From Streptomyces sp. MMG1121 (GTDB lineage: Bacteria > Actinomycetota > Actinomycetes > Streptomycetales > Streptomycetaceae), in assembly GCF_001280015.1 (NCBI RefSeq), contig NZ_LGDV01000199.1, positions 1 through 64,000 of the forward strand: 64,000 nt of DNA, in the 5' to 3' direction. Positions 1-7,532 of this stretch are shown here, piece after piece; the stretch's first letter is position 1, and each line of letters starts with the position of its first letter. The notes below the pieces were generated by a model. That model was not told the DNA's origin and made no database searches. It saw only the letters and a list, made by a program, of their open reading frames with translations. Made by a program: the position numbers and the translations under genes.

Positions 1-213
1 GACCAGATCCGCGAGATCACTGAGAGACTCGGAGTCATCGCACAACGCATCCAGACCGCCGACGCCGACAAGAAGGAGCCCCTCTACGAGGCCCTGGGCG
101 TCACCATCGTGTACGACAACGCAACGAGGACCGCGACCGTTAGGTCGAGGCCCTCGCTTCGGTATCGCCATACAGGGTGTCCGAGGGGGGACTTGAACCC
201 CCACGCCCGATAA
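1..213 (+). CDS. 3' end of a probable site-specific recombinase (partial, enters from the left)
   Basis: The open frame is read from base 1 and stops at TAA 211-213, inside the antisense of the tRNA. Residues about 10-50 (helix with RIQTADADKKEPLYEALGV, then a beta-rich VYDNATRTATVRSRP end) resemble the C-termini of large serine recombinases of Streptomyces integrative elements as I remember them. The last residues, about CPRGDLNPHAR, are simply tRNA sequence read through, a common sign of a recombinase gene lying against a tRNA attachment site. Only about 70 residues are visible and no catalytic domain is in the window, so the family call is an inference. Confidence 0.55.
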   Translation, partial: DQIREITERLGVIAQRIQTADADKKEPLYEALGVTIVYDNATRTATVRSRPSLRYRHTGCPRGDLNPHAR

Positions 214-262
214 AGGGCACTAGCACCTCAAGCTAGCGCGTCTGCCATTCCGCCACCCGGAC
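178..262 (-). tRNA. tRNA-Leu (anticodon GAG)
   Basis: On the minus strand an 85-nt cloverleaf starts GTCCGGG and ends CTCGGAC plus discriminator A (position 178), giving a paired acceptor stem. The anticodon loop is TTGAGGT (225-231) between CTAGC/GCTAG arms, so the anticodon is GAG (227-229) and reads CUC/CUU. A long variable arm (TGCCCTTTATCGGGCG region) marks a class II tRNA, and GGTTCAAGTCC is the T arm. CCA is not encoded. The 3' end faces the recombinase fragment at 1-213, the usual geometry for an element integrated into the tRNA 3' end. Confidence 0.95.
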
Positions 263-437
263 TAGGTGTCTGCCGCCTTGCGGGGGCTGTTCCCCGCGGC
301 GACATGGACAACAATACCAAGGTTTCGGAGTGCGTTTCACCTGCGTATCCGTGCCCTGGGCGGCGGCCCGGACCGGCCGGGCCGCCGGGGTGATGGCCGT
401 ACACAGAATGCGAGATTCCGCGTACTCGGCGTGAGGG

Positions 438-2030
438 TCATGGCATGAGCTGGTACTCCGGGAAGTTCCCCGGCGGCCGCTCGTCCGCCGGGCCCTGGGT
501 GACGGCGCGTACCAGGAGGTCGCCGCCGACGAAGGCGCCGCGCCAGGACGCGCCGAAGCCGCCGAACAGCTCGTCGCGGTCGCCCCGGGAGCGGGGCGCC
601 CCGTGACCGGTCTTGAAGGCGCGGATCTGCGGGGCCAGCCGGTCGTAGACGGCCCGGTCGTCCGTGGCGAGGGTGGCGACCAGCGCGCCGTTGGACGCGT
701 TCATGGCGGCCAGCAACTCGGCCTCGGTGTCGACGAGGACGATCGTGTCGACCGGCCCGAAGGGTTCCGCGTGGTGCAGCGGGGAGGACGGGGGCGGGTT
801 GAGGAGGGTCACCGGGTGGACGTAGGCGGAGGCGTCCTGGCCGGGCAGGAATCGCGCCGGGTCGGGCCGGCCCCGGTACAGCGGTACGGCGCCCCGGTCC
901 ACGGCCTCGGCGACCTGGTCGGTCAGCTCCTTGGCCTTGGCCGCGTGGATCAGGGGGCCGAAGTCGAGGGCCGGGAGCGGGTCGGCGGGGGCCGCCACCG
1001 CGAGGGGGTGACCGACGCGCACGGCCCGGACCGCCGGCAGATAGGCGGCCAGGAACGCGTCGAACAGCGAGCGCTGGACGACGAAACGCGGGTAGGCGGT
1101 GCAGCGCTGTTTTCCGTAGTCGAAGAGCTTCGGGATCACGGCGGTGAGCCGCTCCCAGCCGGAGTAGTCCCAGATGCCCCAGGTGTTGAGTCCCTCCTGT
1201 TCCAGGATGTGCCGTTTGCCGAGGTCGGCGACGGCGGTGGCGACGGCGGCGCCGGTGTCGCGGCCGCCGACGAAGGACACGCAGCCGATCTCCGGTGCTC
1301 GCACCAGCGCCTGGTTCAGCTCACGGCCGCTGCCGCCGACCAGAGTGACGGGCACTCCCTCGCGGGCAGCCAGTGCCGAGGCGAGGGTGAGGCAGGCCGC
1401 ACCGCCGTCGGTCGGGGTCTTGGCGATCACGGCGTTTCCGGCCAGCGCCTGCACGAGGACGGCGTGCACGAGCACGCTCATCGGGTAGTTCCAGCTGGCG
1501 ATGTTGGAGACCGGCCCGTCCAGTGGGGCCCGGCCGCCGAGCATCGCCTCGATGCCGTCGACGTACCAGCGCACACCGTCGATCGCGCGGTCCACGTCGG
1601 CGAGGGCCAGCCGCCAGGGCTTGCCGATCTCCCAGACGAGCAGCAGGGCGAGCAGCTCGCGGTGGGCGCTGAGCGCGTCCAGGGTGGCGGCGATCCGGGC
1701 CCGCCGTTCGGGCAGCGGTACGTGCCGCCAGGCGCGGTGCTGGTCGAGGGCGGCCCGTACGGCGTGCTGGGCGGTGGCGCCGTCCAGGCGCGGGGCGCCG
1801 GCGATCGGGGTGCCGTCGACCGGGGTGGTCGCCGGGAGCGTACGCCCGTCGGTCTGCCAGGCGGCGCCCCAGAGGTTGAGGACGCGCTCGTCGTGGAAGG
1901 CCTCGGGCGCGGCCGTGAGACAGCGCTGCCAGGCGTCGGCGTAGGCCGTGCCGGGTTTGATCAGGGTCGCGGTCGGGGGACTCGCCTCCGGCAGAGGGGT
2001 GTGCGGGTCCGGGGTGAGGGTGGGTGCCAT
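438..2030 (-). CDS. aldehyde dehydrogenase family protein
   Basis: A 530-residue NAD(P)-dependent aldehyde dehydrogenase. Visible landmarks are SNIASWNYPM for the oxyanion region, AKTP with the cofactor-binding Lys, a glycine-rich segment VTLVGGSG, general-base Glu277 in ILEQEG (where most members have ELGG) and nucleophile Cys310 in KQRCTA. The long N-terminal extension of about 80 residues before the usual fold is unusual. It is the last of three minus-strand genes (sucC-like, sucD-like, this one), separated from sucD by a repeat-rich 272-bp gap. Next to an oxalate pathway, oxidation of glyoxylate or a CoA-acylating reaction is possible, but the substrate cannot be read from sequence. Start ATG at 2030 follows a GGAGCTGACGT ribosome site. 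Confidence 0.85.
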   Translation of the reverse strand: MAPTLTPDPHTPLPEASPPTATLIKPGTAYADAWQRCLTAAPEAFHDERVLNLWGAAWQTDGRTLPATTPVDGTPIAGAPRLDGATAQHAVRAALDQHRAWRHVPLPERRARIAATLDALSAHRELLALLLVWEIGKPWRLALADVDRAIDGVRWYVDGIEAMLGGRAPLDGPVSNIASWNYPMSVLVHAVLVQALAGNAVIAKTPTDGGAACLTLASALAAREGVPVTLVGGSGRELNQALVRAPEIGCVSFVGGRDTGAAVATAVADLGKRHILEQEGLNTWGIWDYSGWERLTAVIPKLFDYGKQRCTAYPRFVVQRSLFDAFLAAYLPAVRAVRVGHPLAVAAPADPLPALDFGPLIHAAKAKELTDQVAEAVDRGAVPLYRGRPDPARFLPGQDASAYVHPVTLLNPPPSSPLHHAEPFGPVDTIVLVDTEAELLAAMNASNGALVATLATDDRAVYDRLAPQIRAFKTGHGAPRSRGDRDELFGGFGASWRGAFVGGDLLVRAVTQGPADERPPGNFPEYQLMP

Positions 2031-2112
2031 ACGTCAGCTCCGCTCTCGGTGCACGGTCGGGGCGGGGTGGGGTGGGTGACTGCTGGTGGTGCGGGGGAGG
2101 TTCGAGTGGCGG

Positions 2113-2276
2113 GGAGCTCCAGCCGCCCACGGCACGGGAGCTCCAGCCGCCCACGGCGCAAGGGCTCGGCCGTCCGCGGCACAGGAACTCCAGCCGCCCA
2201 CGGCACAAGGGCTCGGCCGTCCACCGCAAAGGCGATCGGCCGTCCACGGCAAAGGCGATCCGGCCGCTCGGGACAG
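2113..2276. repeat. seven degenerate tandem direct repeats of 22-25 bp
   Basis: Between the sucD-like gene and the aldehyde dehydrogenase, about seven consecutive units share a core close to CCGCCCACGGCACAAGG or its variant CCGTCCACGGCAAAGG. Units alternate between two subtypes, one with CTCCAGCCG and one with CTCGGCCG. Several ORFs cross the region in all frames but none has protein-like composition, so I read it as a noncoding minisatellite in the transcribed spacer between two co-oriented genes. Confidence 0.75.
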
Positions 2277-2302
2277 GGCATCGGTTCGCCTCATCGTGGC
2301 CG

Positions 2303-3184
2303 CTAGCCGTTGCGGAGGGTCTCCATGACCAGGCGGGCCGTTTCCGTCGGCGTACGGCCGACGCGGACGCCGGCCGACTCCAGGGCCTCCTGTTTGGCCC
2401 GGGCGGTGCCGGAGGAGCCGGAGACGATGGCGCCCGCGTGGCCCATGGTGCGGCCCTCGGGGGCGGTGAACCCGGCGACGTAGGCGACGACGGGCTTGGT
2501 GATGTGGTCGCGGATGCGGGCGGCGGCGCGTTCCTCCGCGTCGCCGCCGATCTCGCCGATGAGCACGATGAGTTCGGTGTCGGGGTCGTCCTGGAAGGCG
2601 GTCAGGCAGTCGATGTGGCTGGTGCCGACGACCGGGTCGCCGCCGATGCCGACGCAGGTGGAGAAGCCCGTGTCGCGCAGTTCGTACATCAGTTGGTAGG
2701 TGAGCGTGCCCGACTTGGAGACCAGGCCGACGGGGCCGGGCTTGGTGATGTCGGCGGGGATGATGCCGGCATTGGACTGGCCGGGGGTGATGAGGCCGGG
2801 GCAGTTGGGCCCGATGATCCGCGTGCCGGTGCGTCGCGCGTGCGCGGTGAAGGCGACGGTGTCGTGGACCGGGATGCCCTCGGTGATGACGACGGCGAGG
2901 GGGATCCGGGCGTCGGCGGCCTCGGTGACGGCGTCCTTGGCGAAGGCGGGCGGCACGAAGATGACGGTGACGTCGGCTCCGGTCGTCCGTATACCGTCGG
3001 CGACCGACCCGAAGACGGGTACCGTCCGCTCGTCGAAGTCGACGCACTGGCCGCTCTTGCGCGGGTTGACCCCGCCGACGACGTTCGTGCCGGCCGCGAG
3101 CATGCGCCGGGTGTGCTTCATGCCCTCGGCACCGGTCATGCCCTGCACGAGGACCTTGCTCTCCTTGGTGAGATGGATGGCCAT
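2303..3184 (-). CDS. succinyl-CoA ligase alpha-like subunit (acyl-CoA ligase)
   Basis: 293 residues, the normal length for SucD-type subunits. It starts [18 protein letters not shown] with the CoA-binding Rossmann motif, has the [11 protein letters not shown] segment, [12 protein letters not shown], and [14 protein letters not shown] containing the phosphohistidine of the family. Together with the upstream sucC-like gene (11-bp gap) it should form an ADP- or GDP-forming CoA ligase. A housekeeping sucCD pair is expected elsewhere in a Streptomyces genome. This copy lies divergent from the oxalyl-CoA decarboxylase and CoA-transferase genes, so a role in charging oxalate or another dicarboxylate, or in recycling succinyl-CoA, is a reasonable inference. 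The sucD symbol is withheld because the substrate is unknown. Confidence 0.9.
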   Translation of the reverse strand: MAIHLTKESKVLVQGMTGAEGMKHTRRMLAAGTNVVGGVNPRKSGQCVDFDERTVPVFGSVADGIRTTGADVTVIFVPPAFAKDAVTEAADARIPLAVVITEGIPVHDTVAFTAHARRTGTRIIGPNCPGLITPGQSNAGIIPADITKPGPVGLVSKSGTLTYQLMYELRDTGFSTCVGIGGDPVVGTSHIDCLTAFQDDPDTELIVLIGEIGGDAEERAAARIRDHITKPVVAYVAGFTAPEGRTMGHAGAIVSGSSGTARAKQEALESAGVRVGRTPTETARLVMETLRNG

Positions 3185-3195
3185 GGATCGGCTCC

Positions 3196-4326
3196 TCAGG
3201 CTGTGTGGGCTAGTTCGGCGGCGCGGCGGGCGGCGTCGTCCATGGTGGTGGCCTGTTCGACCAGCGGGTGCGCGCGCTCGGCGAGGATCGCGCGGCCGCG
3301 TGCGGCGTTGTTGCCGTCGAGCCGGACGACGAGCGGCCTGGTGAGCCGAATGCGGCCGACCGCCGACACGATGCCCTCGGCGACCGTGTCGCAGGCGGTG
3401 ATCCCGCCGAAGACGTTGACGAAGACGGACTTCACGGCCGGGTCGGCGAGGATCACCTCCAGCCCGTCGGCCATGATCCGGGCCGACGCGCCGCCGCCGA
3501 TGTCGAGGAAGTTGGCGGGGCGGGCGCCGCAGCCGGCGACCACGTCGAGGGTCGACATGACCAGGCCCGCGCCGTTGCCGATGATGCCGACCTCGCCGTC
3601 GAGCCTGACGTAGTTGAGTTCGCGGTCGGCGGCCATCGCCTCCAGCGGATCGGGGTGCGCCTCGGCCTGCGCACCCCAACGGGTCTGCCGGAAGCGGGCG
3701 TTGTCGTCCAGTGTGACCTTGCCGTCGAGGGCGAGGACGTGTCCCTGGGCGGTCCGCACCAGGGGGTTGACCTCGACGAGCAGGGCGTCCTCGCGAACCA
3801 GCACCTGCCACAGCCGCACCAGGACGTCGGCGGTCTGCGGGGGCAGCCCGGCGGTGTGCGCGATCCTGGCCGCGACGGCGGAGGTGACGCCCTCGGCCCG
3901 GTCGACGGGGATGCGGGCCACGGCCTCGGGCCGGCTCGCGGCGACCTGCTCGATCTCCGTGCCGCCCTGTGCGGAGGCGATGGCGAGGAAACCACCGACG
4001 GCGCGGTCGAGGACGTAGGAGACGTAGAACTCCTCGGCCGTGTCGACCGGTTGGGCCAGCATGACCGTGTTGACCGTGTGGCCCTTGATGTCCATGCCGA
4101 GGATCTGGCGGGCCGTCGCTTCGGCGGCGGCGGGGTCGGCGGCGAGTCTGACCCCGCCGGCCTTGCCGCGGCCGCCGGTCTTCACCTGCGCCTTGACCAC
4201 GGCCCGGCCGCCGAGTCGGCGGGCGATCTCGCGGGCCTCCTTGGGCGAGTCGGTGACCTCCGCCCGCGGTACCGGGATGCCGTGTTCCGCGAAGAGCTGC
4301 CGTGCCTGGTGTTCGTACAGGTCCAT
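3196..4326 (-). CDS. succinyl-CoA ligase beta-like subunit (ATP-grasp)
   Basis: 376 residues, a typical SucC length. The N-terminus [20 protein letters not shown] is classic, [17 protein letters not shown] is the ATP-grasp nucleotide loop, LVEVNPLV carries a metal-binding acid, and [10 protein letters not shown] plus VFVNVFGGI are the C-terminal ligase motifs. I chose ATG 4326 because the family N-terminus begins there and AGGAG sits eight bases upstream; longer in-frame extensions have no similarity to the family. It leads the minus-strand operon with the sucD-like gene and the aldehyde dehydrogenase, and shares a 280-bp divergent promoter region with the oxalyl-CoA decarboxylase-type gene. 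Confidence 0.9.
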   Translation of the reverse strand: MDLYEHQARQLFAEHGIPVPRAEVTDSPKEAREIARRLGGRAVVKAQVKTGGRGKAGGVRLAADPAAAEATARQILGMDIKGHTVNTVMLAQPVDTAEEFYVSYVLDRAVGGFLAIASAQGGTEIEQVAASRPEAVARIPVDRAEGVTSAVAARIAHTAGLPPQTADVLVRLWQVLVREDALLVEVNPLVRTAQGHVLALDGKVTLDDNARFRQTRWGAQAEAHPDPLEAMAADRELNYVRLDGEVGIIGNGAGLVMSTLDVVAGCGARPANFLDIGGGASARIMADGLEVILADPAVKSVFVNVFGGITACDTVAEGIVSAVGRIRLTRPLVVRLDGNNAARGRAILAERAHPLVEQATTMDDAARRAAELAHTA

Positions 4327-4497
4327 GTGCGGCTCCTGTCCGCGCGGCCGTCGCGAGCCCGCGTCGGCTGCGGCCTTGTCCGTGTGAAGTGAAGGGCTGG
4401 GGGGCGGCTCCGCTGGCGCGAAGGTGGCGGACTCCGATGACTGAAAAGTGCGTCTGCCCCCTGGACACCACCCACCGGGATGGGGGATAACAAGCTT

Positions 4498-4559
4498 CAT
4501 ACAGTATTCGTCGACTGTATGCAATCTACCGCATACACCGTGCCGTAGTGCGCATACAG
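4498..4559. promoter_or_regulatory. divergent operator region with four GCATACAG-like half-sites
   Basis: Between the sucC-like and decarboxylase genes there are perfect inverted repeats ATACAGT/ACTGTAT (4499-4505 and 4514-4520) and GTATGC/GCATAC (4517-4522 and 4531-4536), each with an 8-bp spacer, plus GCATACAG at 4552-4559. In all, four GCATACAG-like half-sites fall within 62 bp. The first spacer also contains TCGTCGAC, giving TCGTCGACTGTATGC at 4508-4522, which recurs at 8261 and 17185. The GntR/FCD protein at 13825 is the obvious candidate ligand, but this is inference. Confidence 0.65.
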
Positions 4560-4606
4560 GACACCGCGAGCCGCCCAACCCCCTACGAAAGGGACAGGAC
4601 TTCGCC

Positions 4607-6289
4607 ATGCCCGACGACACCCAGGACGTGATCTCCGGTGGTCATCTCGTTGCCAAGGCACTGAAGGCCGAGGGGGTCGACCGCATCTACACGCTGTGCG
4701 GCGGCCACATCATCGACATCTACGACGGTTGCGTCGACGAGGGCATAGAAGTAGTCGACGTACGCCACGAGCAGGTCGCCGCGCACGCCGCCGACGGCTA
4801 TGCCCGGATCACCGGCAGGCCGGGCTGCGCGGTGGTCACCGCCGGACCCGGAACGACCGACGCCGTCACCGGAGTCGCCAACGCCTTCCGCGCAGAGTCC
4901 CCGATGCTGCTGATCGGTGGTCAGGGCGCGCTCACCCAGCACAAGATGGGGTCCTTGCAGGACCTGCCGCACGTCGACATGATGACGCCGATCACCAAGT
5001 TCGCGGCGACCGTGCCGGACACGGCGCGGGCGGCGGACATGGTGTCCATGGCGTTTCGCGAGTGCTATCACGGTGCACCCGGCCCCTCCTTCCTGGAGAT
5101 CCCCCGCGACGTCCTGGACGCGAAGGTGCCGGCGGACAGGGCGCGGGTCCCGAAGTCGGGTTCCTACCGTGCCTCCACGCGCTCGGCCGGTGACCCCGAG
5201 GCGGTCGAGAGGCTCACCGACCTGCTGGTCCACGCCGAGAAGCCGGCCGTCCTGCTGGGCAGTCAGGTGTGGACGACCCGGGGCACCGAGGCGGCGACCG
5301 AGCTGGTGCGCACCCTCAACATCCCCGCGTACATGAACGGCGCCGGCCGTGGCACGCTCCCGCCAGGCGACCCGCACCACTTCCAGCTCTCGCGGCGCTA
5401 CGCCTTCTCCCACGCCGACGTCATCGTGATCGTCGGCACCCCCTTCGACTTCCGCATGGGCTACGGCACACGTCTGTCCCCCGACGCGACGGTCGTCCAG
5501 ATCGACCTGGACTACCGGACCGTCGGCAAGAACCGCGACATCGACCTCGGCATCGTCGGCGACGCCTCCCTGGTGCTGAAGTCCGTCACGGAGGCCGCTT
5601 CGGGCCGTGTCAACGGTGGTGCGTCCAAGCGCAAGGAGTGGCTGGACGAGCTGCGCGCCGCCGAGCAGACCGCGATCGAGAAGCGGTTGCCCAGCCTGAG
5701 GTCGGACGCCTCCCCCATCCATCCGTACCGCCTGGTCAGCGAGATCAACGACTTCCTCACCGAGGACTCGATCTACATCGGCGACGGCGGCGACATCGTC
5801 ACCTTCTCCGGCCAGGTCGTCCAGCCCAAGTCCCCCGGCCACTGGATGGACCCGGGCCCGCTGGGCACCCTCGGCGTCGGAATCCCGTTCGTGCTCGCGG
5901 CCAAGCAGGCACGCCCGGACAAGGAGGTCGTCGCCCTCTTCGGCGACGGTGCCTTCTCCCTGACCGGCTGGGACTTCGAGACCCTGGTCCGCTACGACCT
6001 GCCGTTCGTCGGCATCGTCGGCAACAACTCCTCGATGAACCAGATCCGTTACGGCCAGGCCGCCAAGTACGGCCTGGAGCGCGAGCGGGTCGGCAACACC
6101 CTCGGCGACGTCCACTACGACAAGTTCGCCCAGATGCTCGGCGGTTACGGCGAGGAGGTGCGCGACCCCGCCGACATCGGCCCAGCGCTGCGCCGGGCCC
6201 GCGAGTCGGGCAAGCCGTCGCTGATCAACGTCTGGGTCGACCCGGACGCGTACGCCCCCGGAACCATGAACCAGACGATGTACAAGTGA
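4607..6289 (+). CDS. oxc: ThDP-dependent oxalyl-CoA decarboxylase / 2-hydroxyacyl-CoA lyase-type enzyme
   Basis: A 560-residue three-domain thiamine-diphosphate enzyme. Glu55 in DVRHEQ is the ThDP-activating acid, GDGAF ... NN (about residue 448 onward) is the ThDP/Mg motif, and the C-terminus ends in VDPDAYAPGTMNQTMYK. It sits 12 bp before a canonical formyl-CoA:oxalate CoA-transferase, which argues for oxalyl-CoA to formyl-CoA plus CO2. However, the DYEEMDQ and SGRIKS segments that I recall from Oxalobacter OXC are not present (LQDLPHVDM stands in place of the first). The sequence is closer to actinobacterial 2-hydroxyacyl-CoA lyases and ILVBL-like proteins, so lyase activity cannot be excluded. 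A generic annotation pipeline may call it acetolactate synthase. Start ATG 4607 follows GGACAGGAC. Confidence 0.75.
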   Translation: MPDDTQDVISGGHLVAKALKAEGVDRIYTLCGGHIIDIYDGCVDEGIEVVDVRHEQVAAHAADGYARITGRPGCAVVTAGPGTTDAVTGVANAFRAESPMLLIGGQGALTQHKMGSLQDLPHVDMMTPITKFAATVPDTARAADMVSMAFRECYHGAPGPSFLEIPRDVLDAKVPADRARVPKSGSYRASTRSAGDPEAVERLTDLLVHAEKPAVLLGSQVWTTRGTEAATELVRTLNIPAYMNGAGRGTLPPGDPHHFQLSRRYAFSHADVIVIVGTPFDFRMGYGTRLSPDATVVQIDLDYRTVGKNRDIDLGIVGDASLVLKSVTEAASGRVNGGASKRKEWLDELRAAEQTAIEKRLPSLRSDASPIHPYRLVSEINDFLTEDSIYIGDGGDIVTFSGQVVQPKSPGHWMDPGPLGTLGVGIPFVLAAKQARPDKEVVALFGDGAFSLTGWDFETLVRYDLPFVGIVGNNSSMNQIRYGQAAKYGLERERVGNTLGDVHYDKFAQMLGGYGEEVRDPADIGPALRRARESGKPSLINVWVDPDAYAPGTMNQTMYK

Positions 6290-6301
6290 GGTGTCCTTGC
6301 C

Positions 6302-7531
6302 ATGACCAAGGCTCTCGAAGGCGTCCGCGTCCTCGACATGACGCACGTCCAGTCCGGTCCGTCCGCCACCCAGCTGCTCGCCTGGCTCGGCGCGGACGTC
6401 ATCAAGCTGGAGGCGCCGTCCGGTGACATCACGCGCAAGCAGTTGCGCGACCTCCCGGACGTCGACTCCCTCTACTTCACGATGCTCAACTGCAACAAGC
6501 GGAGCATCACCCTCAACACCAAGACCGAGCGCGGCAAGGAGATCCTCACCGAGCTGATCCGGCGCTCGGACGTGATGGTCGAGAACTTCGGGCCCGGTGC
6601 GGTCGACCGCATGGGGTTCACCTGGGATCGCATCCAGGAGATCAACCCCCGGATCGTGTACGCGTCCATCAAGGGCTTCGGGGAGGGCCCGTACACCGGC
6701 TTCAAGGCGTACGAGGTCGTCGCACAGGCCATGGGCGGGTCGATGGCGACCACCGGGTTCGAGGACGGTCCGCCGCTGGCGACGGGGGCGCAGATCGGTG
6801 ACTCGGGCACCGGAGTGCACACGGTGGCCGGGATACTGGCCGCACTCTTGCAGCGCGAGCGCACCGGACGCGGCCAGCGGGTCAACGTCGCCATGCAGCA
6901 CGCCGTGCTCAATCTGTGCCGGGTCAAACTGCGCGACCAGCAGCGCCTGGTGCACGGGCCGCTGGCCGAATATCCCAACGAGGACTTCGGGGACGAGGTG
7001 CCCCGCTCCGGCAACGCCTCCGGCGGCGGCCAGCCCGGCTGGGCGGTCAAGTGCGCGCCGGGCGGCCCGAACGACTACGTGTACGTCATCGTCCAGCCCG
7101 TCGGCTGGCGGCCGATCACCGAGCTGATCGGCCGGCCCGAGCTCGCGGACGACCCCGAGTGGGCGACCCCGGAGGCGCGGCTGCCCCAGCTCACCAAGAT
7201 GTTCCAGCTGATCGAGGAGTGGTCCTCGACGCTGCCCAAGTGGGAGGTGCTGGAGCGGCTCAACGCCCACAACATCCCGTGCGGGCCGATCCTGTCGACC
7301 AAGGAGATCATCGAGGACGCCTCGCTGGTCGCCAACGAGATGGTCGTCACCGTCCCGCACCCCGAGCGCGGCGAGTTCGTCACCGTCGGCAGCCCGCTCA
7401 AGCTCTCCGACTCCCCCGTCGAGGTGACGAGTTCACCGCTGCTGGGCGAGCACAACGCCGAGGTCTACGTCGGCGAACTGGGCCTCGGCGACGAGGAGTT
7501 GCGCCTGCTGAAGTCGAACGGAGTGATCTGA
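6302..7531 (+). CDS. frc: formyl-CoA:oxalate CoA-transferase (class III)
   Basis: 409 residues, strongly similar throughout to Oxalobacter formigenes FRC as I remember it ([29 protein letters not shown] blocks). Key residues are in place: Gln17 in THVQSGP, Tyr137 in KAYEVVAQ, catalytic Asp167 in IGDSGTG, and the mobile glycine loop GGGQPGW from 241. It moves CoA from formyl-CoA to oxalate, making oxalyl-CoA for the preceding decarboxylase and releasing formate for the formate dehydrogenase at 18337-22941. It lies 12 bp after oxc and overlaps or nearly overlaps the following ligase, so the three are one operon. Confidence 0.93.
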   Translation: MTKALEGVRVLDMTHVQSGPSATQLLAWLGADVIKLEAPSGDITRKQLRDLPDVDSLYFTMLNCNKRSITLNTKTERGKEILTELIRRSDVMVENFGPGAVDRMGFTWDRIQEINPRIVYASIKGFGEGPYTGFKAYEVVAQAMGGSMATTGFEDGPPLATGAQIGDSGTGVHTVAGILAALLQRERTGRGQRVNVAMQHAVLNLCRVKLRDQQRLVHGPLAEYPNEDFGDEVPRSGNASGGGQPGWAVKCAPGGPNDYVYVIVQPVGWRPITELIGRPELADDPEWATPEARLPQLTKMFQLIEEWSSTLPKWEVLERLNAHNIPCGPILSTKEIIEDASLVANEMVVTVPHPERGEFVTVGSPLKLSDSPVEVTSSPLLGEHNAEVYVGELGLGDEELRLLKSNGVI

Positions 7532-7532
7532 C

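Noticed and set aside
266..448. 60-residue ORF after the tRNA
   Set aside because: Arg/Gly-rich composition without any family feature, no clear ribosome site, and it overlaps the aldehyde dehydrogenase end.
4607..6289. Acetolactate synthase (ilvB) identity
   Set aside because: Operon with frc and transporters, and no ilvN next to it; the C-terminus matches the oxalyl-CoA/hydroxyacyl-CoA group rather than IlvB.
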